64,000 nt of DNA, taken from contig JACVTC010000068.1 of assembly GCA_016946835.1 (NCBI GenBank), positions 184,501 to 248,500 of the forward strand. Direction: 5' to 3'. Of the stretch, positions 1-11,017 are shown in pieces. Source of the DNA: Neocallimastix lanati (nom. inval.) (lineage: Eukaryota > Neocallimastigomycota > Neocallimastigomycetes > Neocallimastigales > Neocallimastigaceae). Position 1 is the first letter of the stretch. Every line of letters starts with the position of its first letter. Position numbers and translations under genes: made by a program. The notes below the pieces were generated by a model. It ran no database searches and was not told the DNA's origin. It saw only the letters and a list, made by a program, of their open reading frames with translations.

Positions 1-114
1 TTTGATGATATTAATTATACTCAAAATAATTTTAATAATAATTTATTCAATAAAAATTTAATTAATAATGAAACCTTAAATAATAATCAATCTAACCTAA
101 ATAATACGAATAAT

Positions 115-600
115 ATGAATATTGATATAAATAATAATAATATCATACTACGCAATAATTATATGGATAATATACCAAATAATAATGATCATATAATAAA
201 TAAATTAAATTTAAATAGAAATTTAAATTTCCATTCAAATGAATCAAATATTAATATACAGGAGAACAAAACTATTGAAAATGAAAATAATAACAATAAT
301 ATTATAAACAAAAATAAACAAATCCCTCTCAAAGGCCACAGAACTTTAATTATAAATAATAAAAGTCAAGAGAAGATTACACAAAATTATTCAAAAATAA
401 GAGACATTCTTAATAAAAATAAATTCTATAAACCTAATAAAAATCCTTTTATTAATTCTCATATTTCTCTATTCAAAAGAAAAATATACAAAAAACATTC
501 TTGTAATAATAAACATAAACATTACAAAGTTTTAAATAAAAATAGTAATAATTCAAATACTTTAAATACTAATGATTTTTCTAATAAATTTATTGCTAAT
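115..600 (+). pseudogene. Copia pol linker, Asn-rich
   Basis: Low-complexity stretch rich in Asn, Ile and Lys codons, lying just before the RT domain of the copia fossil. In copia polyproteins this position is a poorly conserved, unstructured connection between integrase and RT. The Asn richness follows from the AT-rich base composition, so nothing more specific can be inferred. Confidence 0.6.
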
Positions 601-609
601 ATAATTACA

Positions 610-1876
610 AATATTCCTTTAAATTATTATGAAGCAATAAATTATAAAGACCACTTAGAATGGGAAAAGGCAATTAATGTTGAATTAAATAATTTATATA
701 ACAATAAAATTTTTTCATTCGTCATATTTGTCCCTAAAAAAATTTAATTTCAAAGTGGGTATTTACTAACATAATTAGTCCAGACAATAAAGTTGTCAAA
801 AGAAAGGCTTGTGTAGTGGCTAGAGGATTTAAACAAAGAAAAGGTATCGATTTTGACTTAACTTACTCCCCTACATTAAATATCGATGGATTAAAATTAA
901 TCATTGCTTTAGCTTCTAAATTTAAATGGAATATGATTCAATTATATAAAAGCTGTATATTTAAATGCACATTTGGATAAGGACATATATATATACTACT
1001 ATTCCGCCAGGTGACTGTGACCCTAATTTTGGAAAAGGATATTGGAAGTTGAATAAAGCCTTATATGGACTTAAGCAATCCGGACGGCAGTGGAACATTA
1101 CTATCACAAAATTTTTGGTAAACAATGGTTATCATCAACTCATTTCGGAAAAATGTATTTTTAAAAGAATAATTAAAAATAAACTATTGGGCATTATTGG
1201 TTTATAAGTTGATGATATGGTAATTACTGGTGAAGATAAAGAAATTAAAAGAATAGTTAATATTATTAAAAATAATTTTAAAGTATCAAAAGTAGAACCA
1301 ATTAATTATATTTTAGATATTAAAATTGATAAAGAATAAATGTTATATTTCTCAAGAAGGTTTTATAGTAAAATTATTAGAAACATTTAATTTAAAGTAC
1401 ACAACAAAAAACAAATACTCCATGTGAAGGAGATAATACTAAAGGAAAAAACAAAAAACCATCTGACGTAACTACTTATAAAAGTGCAATTGGCTCTTTA
1501 ATCTATTTAGCAAAATGTACACGCCCATATATATCTTTCGCTGTTGGAAAGGCCGCAAGAATCTCTGGAAAAACCTACAATAACAGATTGGATAAAGGTT
1601 ACCCACATACTAAAATATTTAAATACAACTAAAAAATATAAAATATGCTATGATGGTAAAGGCGAAATAAATGGATATACTGATGCAGATTTGGCTGGAG
1701 ATGTAAAGGATAGAAAGTCTACATCTGGAAATATTATTTTGATGGGCAATAATCCTATTTGTTGGACAAGTAAAAAACAATCTATTGTTGCTACATCTAC
1801 CGCCGAAGCTGAATATATAAGTACATCTGAATGTATTAAGAAGGTTTTATGGATCAGAATTAAATTTCTAGCTTAA
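610..1876 (+). pseudogene. Copia reverse transcriptase and RNase H remnant
   Basis: RT would copy the element RNA into DNA and RNase H would remove the RNA strand, inside virus-like particles. Family marks: the ARGFKQRKGIDFDLTYSP block, the ALYGLKQSGRQW block, the VDD loop and the RNase H block with TDADLAGD and TAEAEY, all in copia order and spacing. The reading is interrupted by several breaks. RNase H seems to end early and runs directly into AT-rich, LTR-like DNA. Confidence 0.9.
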
Positions 1877-2058
1877 GTTTAATAAAATATTAAATTAAAT
1901 TATATTAAGTACTTATAAATTAAATATGAATTAATATGTATCTAGAACAAGCTACGATTATATAACAACATGTAATTTCATTTGTATTTTAAATCTTTGT
2001 TAAACAATTATTTATATTCTATAAATAATAAATATTAATTAATAAAAATTCTTTAATA
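1877..2058 (+). repeat. Probable copia LTR remnant
   Basis: AT-rich DNA between an RNase H remnant and a copia primer-binding site. In copia elements C and F of this window an LTR ends directly before the same primer motif, so this stretch should be or contain an LTR end. Its left border is not visible, and it is shorter than the 250-258 bp LTRs of C and F. Confidence 0.45.
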
Positions 2059-2072
2059 GATTAAGAGTCTCA
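2059..2072 (+). other. Copia primer-binding site (tRNA-Lys anticodon arm)
   Basis: GATTAAGAGTCTCA is complementary to TGAGACTCTTAATC, the 5' half of the anticodon arm of eukaryotic tRNA-Lys(CUU). The same 14-mer sits exactly at the LTR border of copia C (minus strand, 49310-49323), and a 13-nt variant follows the LTR of copia F (58216-58228). Priming from an internal half-tRNA site is known for Drosophila copia and yeast Ty5. Use of Lys(CUU) here is inference from the match. Confidence 0.7.
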
Positions 2073-2080
2073 ATTTGAAA

Positions 2081-2700
2081 ATGAATGACAGCCCTGACTT
2101 TTTCATTTATACTGGTTCCAACTTCAAAATGTAGAAAAAGTTATATATTAACATTTTAAAAGCTAAAGACCTCTCTCATTATGTCACTTCCAATATTTTT
2201 AATGAAGCCGATAAAGACCTTGAAAACTTTTGGAAAATTAATAAAAATAATTCGAAAGTTATTGCTATCATCACCAGTCTTTATATGAATCAATTTATGA
2301 AGATATTGAGGATTCGGAATCTGCTCATAGCATGATCAAGAAATTGGAAGAGATAAACCAAGAAGCAGATGAACTTATTGTTGAAAAATTAATTAAGTAA
2401 CTGAAAATTATGAAGCCTTGAAACAATATGGAAGTTTTAAAATGTTTATCTAATATGTTAAATATTTTTAATAAGTTTAAAACCGCCAATTATGATATGA
2501 GTGAAAATGATAAAATTCAGTATATGTTTAAACCATTAATATATTTCTGGATTTATTAAAATCATAATTATTTTCAGCTATTTTACCAGGTTCTGGCAGG
2601 AAAGCAATTTATAAATATGCATAAATGAACAAAGAATAATCAAACCACAAAATAATCATAATCATAATAATTATAACTACAATGATCCATAATATCTAGT
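2081..2700 (+). pseudogene. Copia gag remnant
   Basis: Begins with ATG 8 bases after the primer site. The readable parts (MNDSPDFFIYTGSNF near the start, then FWKINKNNSKVIAIITSL) have the style of the copia gag UBN2 region, where a Trp-centred block is followed by an I-x-x-S-L motif. Gag would build the particle shell. Heavily decayed with many breaks. It is separated from the next copia part by repeat G. Confidence 0.55.
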
Positions 2701-2730
2701 CCAACTCTAGTAAATAGATGCTTCAAAGGA

Positions 2731-3716
2731 GTTATAACAGAATCAATAACTTAACCGTTATTTTATTTTTAAACTTTTAAAACAAAATCATTTATACCTG
2801 ATATTCTCAATCTACAAAAATTAAATTTTGTAGAAATGAATAAATGTATAAATACTAAAACATGTTAAGAAAAATTTAAGAAATTTAAAATAAATATGTT
2901 TTATTAAAAACACAAAATTGTTTTGTTAAAAAGATTGTTTTTATTTTAATACTAATATTTATTTATTTATTTATTAATTTTATTTAAATTAATCATAAAA
3001 TGATTATTAAAACTAATAAATAATAAAATAAAATATTTATTATTTATAATAATTTATTTAAATCTTAAAAATATTGATTATTAATAGAAACTAATAAATT
3101 AAAATATTAATAACCATAATTTGATTATTAACAAATAATAAAATATATAATAAACTAATAAAATATATAATAATTTATTGAAATTATTAATAATAAAGAA
3201 TAATTTATAAGAAATATTTACATGTTTTTGTATTATTCAATGATTTTAAACTATTGATTTTTATAAACAATAAAATAAATAATTGTTATAAATATTTACA
3301 AATAAACTATTAAAATAAACATGTTTTAATCATAATTTGTTTATAAAAGTTGAGTTATAAAATAAATAAAATATTAATTATTTTAAATAAAAGTAATTTG
3401 AGAATTATTTAACTATTTAATTTTAATTTTGTAATGTTTATAAGTTTGTTTATTTATTATTCACAATTTATTAAATTTGTTTATTATTTTGTTTATTTGT
3501 AATTTTAGAAGAATATTAATTATTAATTTTTTTAGTTTTAATTTAAATTGTTAATAATTAATTAAATTATTATTATTTTATTTTCATTTATTTCTTTTAA
3601 TTAATTTTCTTAAATTTATTTCAAGATTTCTAAGAGAATTAATTTTGGGTTAAATTAAATAAGAATTTACTATTTATTATTTAATTTAATTTTATAATTT
3701 CGTTATTTATCAAAAA
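2731..3716 (+). repeat. LTR-like repeat, family G
   Basis: Starts with GTTATAACAGAATCAATAAC. The same start occurs at 20327, directly after the chromodomain of element B, and both copies continue with closely similar AT-rich sequence (2950-3120 against about 20355-20520; 3640-3715 against 20545-20600). A third, partial copy lies at about 34870-35160. The position after element B suggests that family G is the LTR of chromovirus B. Here it would be a solo or truncated copy, cut at its right by element A at 3717. Confidence 0.55.
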
Positions 3717-4861
3717 TGATACGGGCTGGGGTTGAAACACTAAGATATTCAAAACAATAAAATAAATATTAACACACAAAAATGAATTTGGAAACAAAAA
3801 AAATTAATTTTTAAAATATTCTTTATTTTAAATTAAAACTAAAATTATTTGTTCCCGTATTAAAAAGAAAGAAATTTATTCTTCTATTTATAATTTTATT
3901 TTAATGCATTTTATTTATCATAAATATATTCCTTATAAAAAAAACTATTATAACTATTTTATTTTAATTTTTAACTATTATTTTAAATTGTTTTTTTTAA
4001 AAAAAAAATAACATTTATTAAATAAAAATTAATTTAGAGATTGTATCATGAAGGACATTCCGGGCGGTAGCTTCTTCTTGATATTGTTTTCAGAGAGAGA
4101 ATTATACAGAATTGATATTTTCTGTATTTTAGATCATTTTTATTATTGAAATTCTTCTGTATTTTAGTTCATTTTTATTTTAATAAAGATTTAATTTATT
4201 TTTGATTTTTGTTTTATTTTTAGTTTATTTCAAAGGTTTAGAAAATATTATAAGAAACTTTTAATTCTGTATTTTATATTAATAATTTTTATAGGTTTTT
4301 ATTATACTTTAATATAAAAATAAGAATTAGTAATGATTTAAATTATATATAATTTTTAATAAGAATATTTAGTAATAATTTTTATTATATTTAATATTAA
4401 TAAAATATTTTAATAAGAATATTTAATAATAATTTTTATTATATTTGATATTAATAAAAGAAATTAATAAGAGTATTTAATAATAATATTTATTATATTT
4501 AATATTAATAAAAGAAATTAATAAGAATATTTAATAATAATTTTTATTATATTTGATATTAATAAAAGATTTTAATAAGAATATTTAATAATAATTTTTA
4601 TTATATTTGATATTAATAAAAGAGATTTATAAGAATATTTAATAATAAATTTTTATTATATATGATACTAATAAAAGAAATTAGTAATATTTAATAATAA
4701 TTTTTATTATATTTGATATTAATAAAAGAATATTTAATGATAATATTTATTATATTTAATATTAATAAAAGAAATTTAGAATATTTAATAATAATTTTTA
4801 TTATATTATTATTAAGAGTATTTAATAGGAAATACAAGGTATTTAGTGACACCACGTATCA
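3717..4861 (-). repeat. LTR of element A (3' LTR)
   Basis: Ends TGATACGGG and CGTATCA form a 7-bp terminal inverted repeat. The first half is unique sequence shared with the right LTR and with a fragment at 24618-24940. The second half is a tandem array of units of about 50 bp. It is the 3' LTR because the gene order is on the minus strand. Confidence 0.93.
4290..4815. repeat. Tandem array inside LTR A
   Basis: About ten imperfect units of roughly 50 bp built around AAGAATATTTAATAATAATT followed by TTTATTATATTTGATATTAATAAA. Units vary in length. The matching array in the other LTR (about 13240-13700) differs in unit order, so the arrays changed after insertion. Confidence 0.8.
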
Positions 4862-4875
4862 TAATCTCCCCGCTT
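4862..4875 (-). other. Polypurine tract of element A
   Basis: Read on the minus strand this is AAGCGGGGAGATTA, directly touching the 3' LTR. It is a G-rich purine run in otherwise AT-only DNA, at the position where plus-strand DNA synthesis is primed in LTR elements. Confidence 0.85.
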
Positions 4876-5290
4876 AAGATGAGACTTCGTCCCCTGAAGT
4901 CTGATTATACCAAGTATAATAATAATTTTCAGAAATATTATTTAAAGAATTTTTATCATAATTATTTTCATAAAATTTTTTTCGAAAAATTTTTAATTTT
5001 TATTAATATTATTATAATTAGATTTTCCAGAAAATTTTTAATATTATTTTGATTATGGTTACAAAATTCTTTTGAAAAATTTTTAATATCGTTACTACTA
5101 TTAGTATAATTAATATCAAAATTTTTTAAATAAAAATTTTTGTCATTATTATTATTATTAAAATTTTCATAATAACTATTAACACTGGAATTATTATTTA
5201 AATTTTTAGAAATATAATTATTATTATTATTATTATATAATTTATTTAAAGAATTAATTATATTATTATTTAAATTAATTTTATTAAAAT
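4876..5290 (-). other. Asn-rich tail region of element A
   Basis: Low-complexity AT-rich sequence between the end of RNase H and the purine tract. It translates to Asn-rich repeats on the minus strand. No integrase zinc finger or DDE core was recognised here, although gypsy elements normally carry integrase in this position. Confidence 0.6.
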
Positions 5291-6121
5291 TAACATAAAT
5301 ATTTTTTATTATTTAAGGTATAATCATTTTTATTTGTATTATTCATTTTATTTGTATTTTCAACAGAATTGCAATTAATATTTTCATTATTATTCAAATG
5401 AGCAAATAAGGTAGTATTTTTAATTTCTTTATTAGTATTTCTAGAGTCAGGGATTAATCGAGAAAGTGCATCAGCAATAACATTTTTCTTTCCTTGTTCA
5501 TATTTAACTATAATTTTTAACATACCAAAAGTTATAACCCATCTAGCTTGGCGAGCATTATTTGGTTCTTCATTATTAAATAAACCTACTAAAGGTTTAT
5601 GATCAGTATATAAAATAGTATCATATTTATTACCGCTAAAATATGGTTTAAATTTTAAACAATAATAGTAAGCAGACTGTGCCTTCTAAATCAGTAATAC
5701 TATAATTTATTTCAGTAGGTTTTAAAGATCTACTAATATATTGAATTGGGTATTCGATGTTATCTTTATCTTTCTGCATTAATACATCACCTATTTCATC
5801 TAATGAAGCATCAGTTCTAAATAAAAATTGTTTATCATAATCTGGATATTTAAGAATAGGAGCTTCAATAAGTTTTTCCTTAAGAATTTTAAATCTTTCT
5901 TCAGTTATATCATCCCAGATATATTTTATATTTTTCTTTAATAGTTTAAATAATAGTTGAGCAATTATAGCAAAATCTTTAATAAATTTTCTATAATATC
6001 CAATTGCACCTAAGAAAGGTCTTAATTGAGTAATATTTTTAGGTGATTCCCATTTGGATATTACATCTACCTTTTTGGGTACTGGCTTTATACCTTCTGT
6101 GGATAAAATATAGCCTAACAC
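5290..6121 (-). pseudogene. Gypsy A RT thumb/connection and RNase H
   Basis: Minus-strand remnant continuing from RT. Visible: LRPFLGAIGYYRKFIKDFA (the conserved block after the RT thumb), FLFRTDASLDEIGDVLMQKD (start of RNase H with its Asp), YPIQYISRSLKPTEINYS, and EQGKKNVIADALSRL at the RNase H end. RNase H would digest the RNA template. The same lineage style (ITDLEGT) is seen in element E and in the fragment at 21600-22937. Broken in a few places. Confidence 0.9.
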
Positions 6122-6129
6122 TTTAACTT

Positions 6130-6760
6130 CTTGTTTAATAAAATGACTCTTTGATAAAATTAGCCTTCAGACCATTTTCTTTAATAATATCAAATACTTT
6201 TTGAAGATCCAATATGTATTGTTCTAAGGTATTAGGAAATATTACTAAATCATCCATATAAATGAACATACATTTACCAATTAAAGGCAAGAATATTCTG
6301 TTCATTTATCATTGGAAAGTTGCAGGAGCATTACAAAGTCCAAATGGCATAATTTTGTAATTATAATTTCCAAACATTGTTGTAAAGCAAGCTTTATTTC
6401 TGTCTTCTTTTTCCATAGGAATCTGATGAAAACCAGAAAATAAGTCAAGCGTGGTTAAGTACTTAACTTTATTGCCTATAAAAAATAATATTTCTTCTAT
6501 ATAAGGTAAAGGATATGTGTCTTTAATAGTAATATCATTTAATTTTCTATAATCCACTACCATTTTCCATATACCATTCTTTTTAGGAACGAGAATAACT
6601 GGGAATGACCATGATGATTTTGAGGGTTCTATTAATTCATTTCTTAATAATTTACTTATTTCTTCTCTAAATATACTCATTTGTTTCTTATTTGCTACTC
6701 GATACATTCTTTGTTTAATTAGCATTCGACCACTTATGATTTTTATTTTATGACTTAGTA
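6130..6760 (-). pseudogene. Gypsy A reverse transcriptase
   Basis: Minus-strand RT with classic Ty3/gypsy blocks: SSWSFPVILVPKKNG, VVDYRKLNDITIKDTYPLP, LTTLDLFSGFHQIPM, YKIMPFGLCNAPATFQ and a catalytic YMDDLVIF loop near its end. RT would make cDNA from the element RNA. Broken in one or two places. The fingers and palm are still well conserved, consistent with a moderate age. Confidence 0.93.
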
Positions 6761-8034
6761 ATTTCGATTTACCTAAATCATCTGTATCAAGTGCTAATAC
6801 ATTTATATTATTTAATAATAAAAATTTTAGTTTGTTTCTAATTTTTGTTGGTGCTTTAGCCGCAATTTCATGAATAGTTATTTCCTTTGCACTTTTAAAA
6901 TTCTTATCAGTATTTTCAATAGAAATATCAATATTTTTGATTACACTGTTTTCATAATTCTTTTTATTATTAATTTCATTTATTTTTGTTAATAAAGAAT
7001 AATTATTTTGTAAAGAATTTTTATTTTCATTTTTGTTACCACTTATAACGAAATCATTAATATCATTAATATATGATTTTTAATTTCGAAAGAATTTTTA
7101 TTATTATCATCTTCATTAAAAATTGAGGAAAATTTTTTATTACTAATAGTATTATCAACATCTTTAGAAACCATATTATGATTATTATCATTACAAAAAT
7201 TTTTAGAAGGTTTATCAATATTAATATTATTTTTATTAAGATTTTCAGAAATTTTATTAATATTATTTTTATTTCCAAAATTATTATAAGAATTATTAGT
7301 ATTATTAACGCTATTTAAATTTTCATAAATATTATTAATATTATTTAAATCTATAGAAAAATTATCAATATTATTAATATCATTTAAATTTTAGAGAAAT
7401 TATCAATATTATTTTTATTATTAAAATTTTCAGAAGAACAATTTTTATTATTAATACTATTCGAATTATTGATATTATTTTTATTATTAGGTTTTTCAAA
7501 AATATTATTAATTCTATTCGAATTATTGATATTATTTTTATTATTAGGTTTTTCAAAAATATTATTAATTCTATTATTAAAATTTTTATTAGAAAAGTTT
7601 TTATTAGAAAAATATTTATTAGAAAAATTTTCGATATTATTATTGTTATATTTATTAATTTCACATGGATTATCATGATTATTCATAATATTAAAATTTT
7701 TGTTAGTATTATTATTATTAATATCTTTATTAGAAGAACAATTATTATTATAAATTTTAGAAATTTTAACATTATTAATTTTACATCCAAATACATTCTT
7801 TAAATAATTATTATTATTATTTATATTATCATTAATATTTCAAAAATTATTTCCATCTTTATCATCATGATTTCCAAAGGAATTATCAATATCATTATTA
7901 TCATTATTTTCTTCGTATAAAATTTGAATATATTTATCTTCAGTGGTTAGCAAATAATCAACTAGCACATCTTTATTCAATTCTTCTTCGAATTCATCTT
8001 TAATATCATCTTCCTCATCTTCTATTTCTGTCAC
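6761..8034 (-). pseudogene. Gypsy A spacer between protease and RT, Asn-rich
   Basis: Long minus-strand stretch of Asn-, Ile- and Lys-rich repeats (7066-7690 is almost pure low complexity, with units such as NNKNFSNKNFNNR) plus an acidic patch at 7840-8034 rich in Glu and Asp. No catalytic motif. Such spacers expand easily by slippage, and the repeated 63-base unit at 7440-7570 is visible evidence of this. Confidence 0.65.
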
Positions 8035-8062
8035 ACTTTCAAAACTTCCTATCTTTCGTATC

Positions 8063-8641
8063 TCATCTTTTTTGATATAAGGTGTGATCAGAGAAATCCA
8101 TAATAATCTTCATTCTAGCTAGCGCATCCACACCAATTAATACTTGGAAAATATCATCTTTTTCAACTAATATAAAGATTTCCTTAGAAGTAATATTTCC
8201 AATTGTTATTTCTATTTCATATAATTTTGAGATGAGCGTGGTATTAGTACAAGTTTGATATAGGGTTTCTTTAATAGCAGAAATTGGTTTAAATGGAATT
8301 TTATTACTTATCATGAAGGTTTTGGTGATCATATTAATAAAAGAACAGGAAACTAAAAATACTGTAGTTTCTACGTTTTCTACTTTACATTTTGCTTTTA
8401 CAATCTTATCTTTCTTATTTGTTGATAAGATTGTTTCTTCGTCTTCTATAATTGTTGTAAACTTTAAGGTTTTAGATAATTCAGTTCTCAATTTAGAATT
8501 AATATTGAGCAACTGTCCGATGGTAATATTAGCGAACTTATTTCCAATATCGTCAATTATATTATAATTATCTTGATTTCCTGTTATTATTAATTTTTTT
8601 GTTATGTTTACCTTATTGGATTTTTCTACCCTTTTTTTCAC
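8063..8641 (-). pseudogene. Gypsy A aspartic protease region
   Basis: Minus-strand remnant with the layout of a retroviral-type protease: CKVENVETTVFLVSCSFINM at the position of the catalytic loop, then EIEITIGNITSKEIFILVEK and FQVLIGVDALARMKIIMD, the ILG-D style block near the C-terminus. An upstream segment, LLNINSKLRTELSKTLK, resembles LLDICLKLRSELSKIL in element E (57754-57957), linking the two lineages. Protease would cut the polyprotein. Confidence 0.7.
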
Positions 8642-8969
8642 TTGGAAGTTGTATTTCTTTAGCTAATTTTTTTATTTCTTTAGCTAATTTTTTTATTTCT
8701 TTAGCTCTTTCTTTCTTGTTTCTTCTTTTTGCTTCTTCAATTGAAGGTTCATTTATAAAAGATGGATCAAGATGATTTAACGCTTCTGTTTCGTTTTGAT
8801 TTTCATTTCCTTTATTATTACTATTAGTTTCACTTTTTGGTTCCATTTCCATTTGTTCCTGATTATTTGATGGAACTTTAATTGGTTGAGGATTTTCTTT
8901 TAAACTTTTCTTAGTTGCTTTCCTATATGATTTATTTTCATTAGTTTTTCTACTTCTTCTTTCAGCCAC
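8613..8969 (-). pseudogene. Gypsy A charged segment before protease
   Basis: Lys/Glu-rich minus-strand segment (KKERAKEIKKLAKEIKKLAKE), likely a short coiled coil, between the zinc knuckle and the protease. The tandem 24-base repeat at 8654-8705 gives the repeated KKLAKEI units. No enzyme motif. Confidence 0.55.
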
Positions 8970-9078
8970 AATGGCTATTTCTTTATTATCTTCTATATTC
9001 GAAGATTCTTTATTTTTAATAAGTAAACTAGTTAAAAGTGTTGTATTTTTTGATTTATGGGAGTATTCCTTCTCTTAT

Positions 9079-11017
9079 TTAGAAGTTTAAAGATTGATTA
9101 TTGTTATTAAAGAAATTTTGGTTATTATTAATAGGATCTACGTTATTATGATTAGGATTTGATCTGTTATAACTAGTATTATTATAATTAGTATTAACAT
9201 TAAAGTTTCCATTTGAGTTATAAAGATTTGCATTATTAGTATTAATATTAGAGTTTCTATTTAAATTACTAATATTATAAATACTATTATAGTTATTATT
9301 ATTATTTAGGTTATGATTTCTGTTTGTGTTCCTGTTATTTGTAATATAGATATTAAGTCTTCCAGTAGCTTCCATATCAGCTAGTTCTTGATAAGTATAA
9401 GGACAATCTTGCATCCTATGACCATGTTGATTGTTGATGACATTTAAAACAATTTAGATTAATATTATTAGATATAAAATTTTGATTTCTTAAATTATTT
9501 CTAGTTCCGGATACTTTATTATTGCTAAAGTTATTATTCATGTTGTTAAAATTTGGATTATTGCTATTATAATTATTACCACTGATAAACAAATCATAAT
9601 AATAAATATAAAATGTTTATGCTGAAAGTTGTCTTTGCGTTGTTAACGTTAGATAAGAAGTTTTTAACAACTTTTATTAATAAAAATTTATTTGTTTATT
9701 TTATTATATAAAAATAAATTTTTTATTAACACAAAACTATTTTTAATAAATAATTAAATAAAATTAATTATTTTATATTTTAGTTATATTCACTCTATTA
9801 TAACTAAAAAAATATATTTTTGTTTATGTATTTATTTTATTTATTATAAAATAACATACAACTGGACTTTTATTATTTATTTTCTCTTTTTCTTTTTTAA
9901 TAAAGTCTACTTTTCTAAATTATTTCTTAATTAAATATTTATACTATAATTTTCATAATAATTTAAGTTTATAATATTAATATAATATGTTATATTAATA
10001 TTATGTGAGAATAATATAATAATATAATAATAATTTATAAATAGTAATATATAAAAATAATATAAATTAATTAATATAAAATAATATAAAATAAACTTTA
10101 AATACATCATTAAACTACATTAATTTCATTTCATACATTTGGTATACATTTTGTTTGTTTACATTTTCATAAAATTTATATAATTTTATAATAATTCTTT
10201 ATCAACCACTATTATAATTATTTCGGAAATGATTTAGATTTTTATTATTAATAGAGTTATAATTATTATTATAAGAATATTTCGATAATTATTATTATAA
10301 TTATTTGAATGATTATAAACATTATTTATATTAATTATTATAGTTATAATAATTATAATTATAGCGATAATTATTGTAGTCATAATTATTAGGATTATTA
10401 TAATTTCTATTATTATAATTATTATTATAATGATTTGGAAAAATAGAATTTAGACCTCCATAAGTATTGGTAAACATAACGACATTTCTATTTCTATTCG
10501 GTACTTCAGATGCAGTTTCAGCAAGTTCGGCTATTTTAAATGCTTCTTCTAAATTAGCTGGTTGAGAAGTTATTACTTCTTTTCTAGCATATGGACAACT
10601 TAATAATGAATCCGTGTAATCATTAATAGTAATAAATGCTTGACTTTCTGGAGTAAGTGATCGGTATAATTTACCGTATCTCCAGTTAAAGTCTTTAATT
10701 GATTTACCCTTTTGTATTTTGAGTGATTTTAGGTTAAAGCATTTTTCTTGAGGAGTAATATCTAAAAATTTTTCAATGGCTGTTTTAATATCCGTAATAC
10801 TTGGATATATAATCATTTCAGCCTCTTCATCTTATTCTTTAAGATCTTCAATTACTCCTTTTAATCATCCAAGAGCACATTCTTTTGCCCAAGCAATCAT
10901 TTTTCTTGGGTCAGCAATATCTGAGAGTTCCATTACCCTATTGAACTCTCCCATGATTCTATGTCTCTATCGAAACTACCAAGTCGTGGCAATAATTTAG
11001 CTATTTCGCTAATCTTC
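9079..11017 (-). pseudogene. Gypsy A gag with zinc knuckle
   Basis: Minus-strand gag remnant. A likely start at 11017 reads MKISEIAKLLPRLGSFDRD. The capsid region includes DITPQEKCFNLKSLKIQKG and WRYGKLYRSLTPESQAF. An Asn/Tyr-rich linker follows, then a CCHC-like knuckle near 9410-9470 (NCFKCHQQ and GHRMQDC). Gag would build the particle and the knuckle binds RNA. Between the two readable parts (about 9600-10200) the sequence is AT-rich filler. Broken in several places. Confidence 0.8.

Larger units (their letters stand above)
1..1876 (+). mobile_element. Copia-type LTR element, 3' part of pol (runs off left edge)
   Basis: Fossil Ty1/copia (Pseudoviridae-type) element truncated by the window start. 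Parts in order: an Asn-rich linker (about 1-600), reverse transcriptase (about 610-1370) and RNase H (about 1470-1876). Visible motifs are EWEKAINVELNNL at the RT start, KALYGLKQSGRQW in the palm, VDDMVITG at the catalytic loop, and YTDADLAGD plus IVATSTAEAEY in RNase H. The gag-PR-IN-RT-RH order of copia places the missing parts left of the window. It is broken in several places (roughly five or more) and cannot be active. Confidence 0.9.

Noticed and set aside
7469-7678. Plus-strand Leu/Ile-rich frame
   Set aside because: Shadow of the minus-strand Asn-rich spacer of element A.
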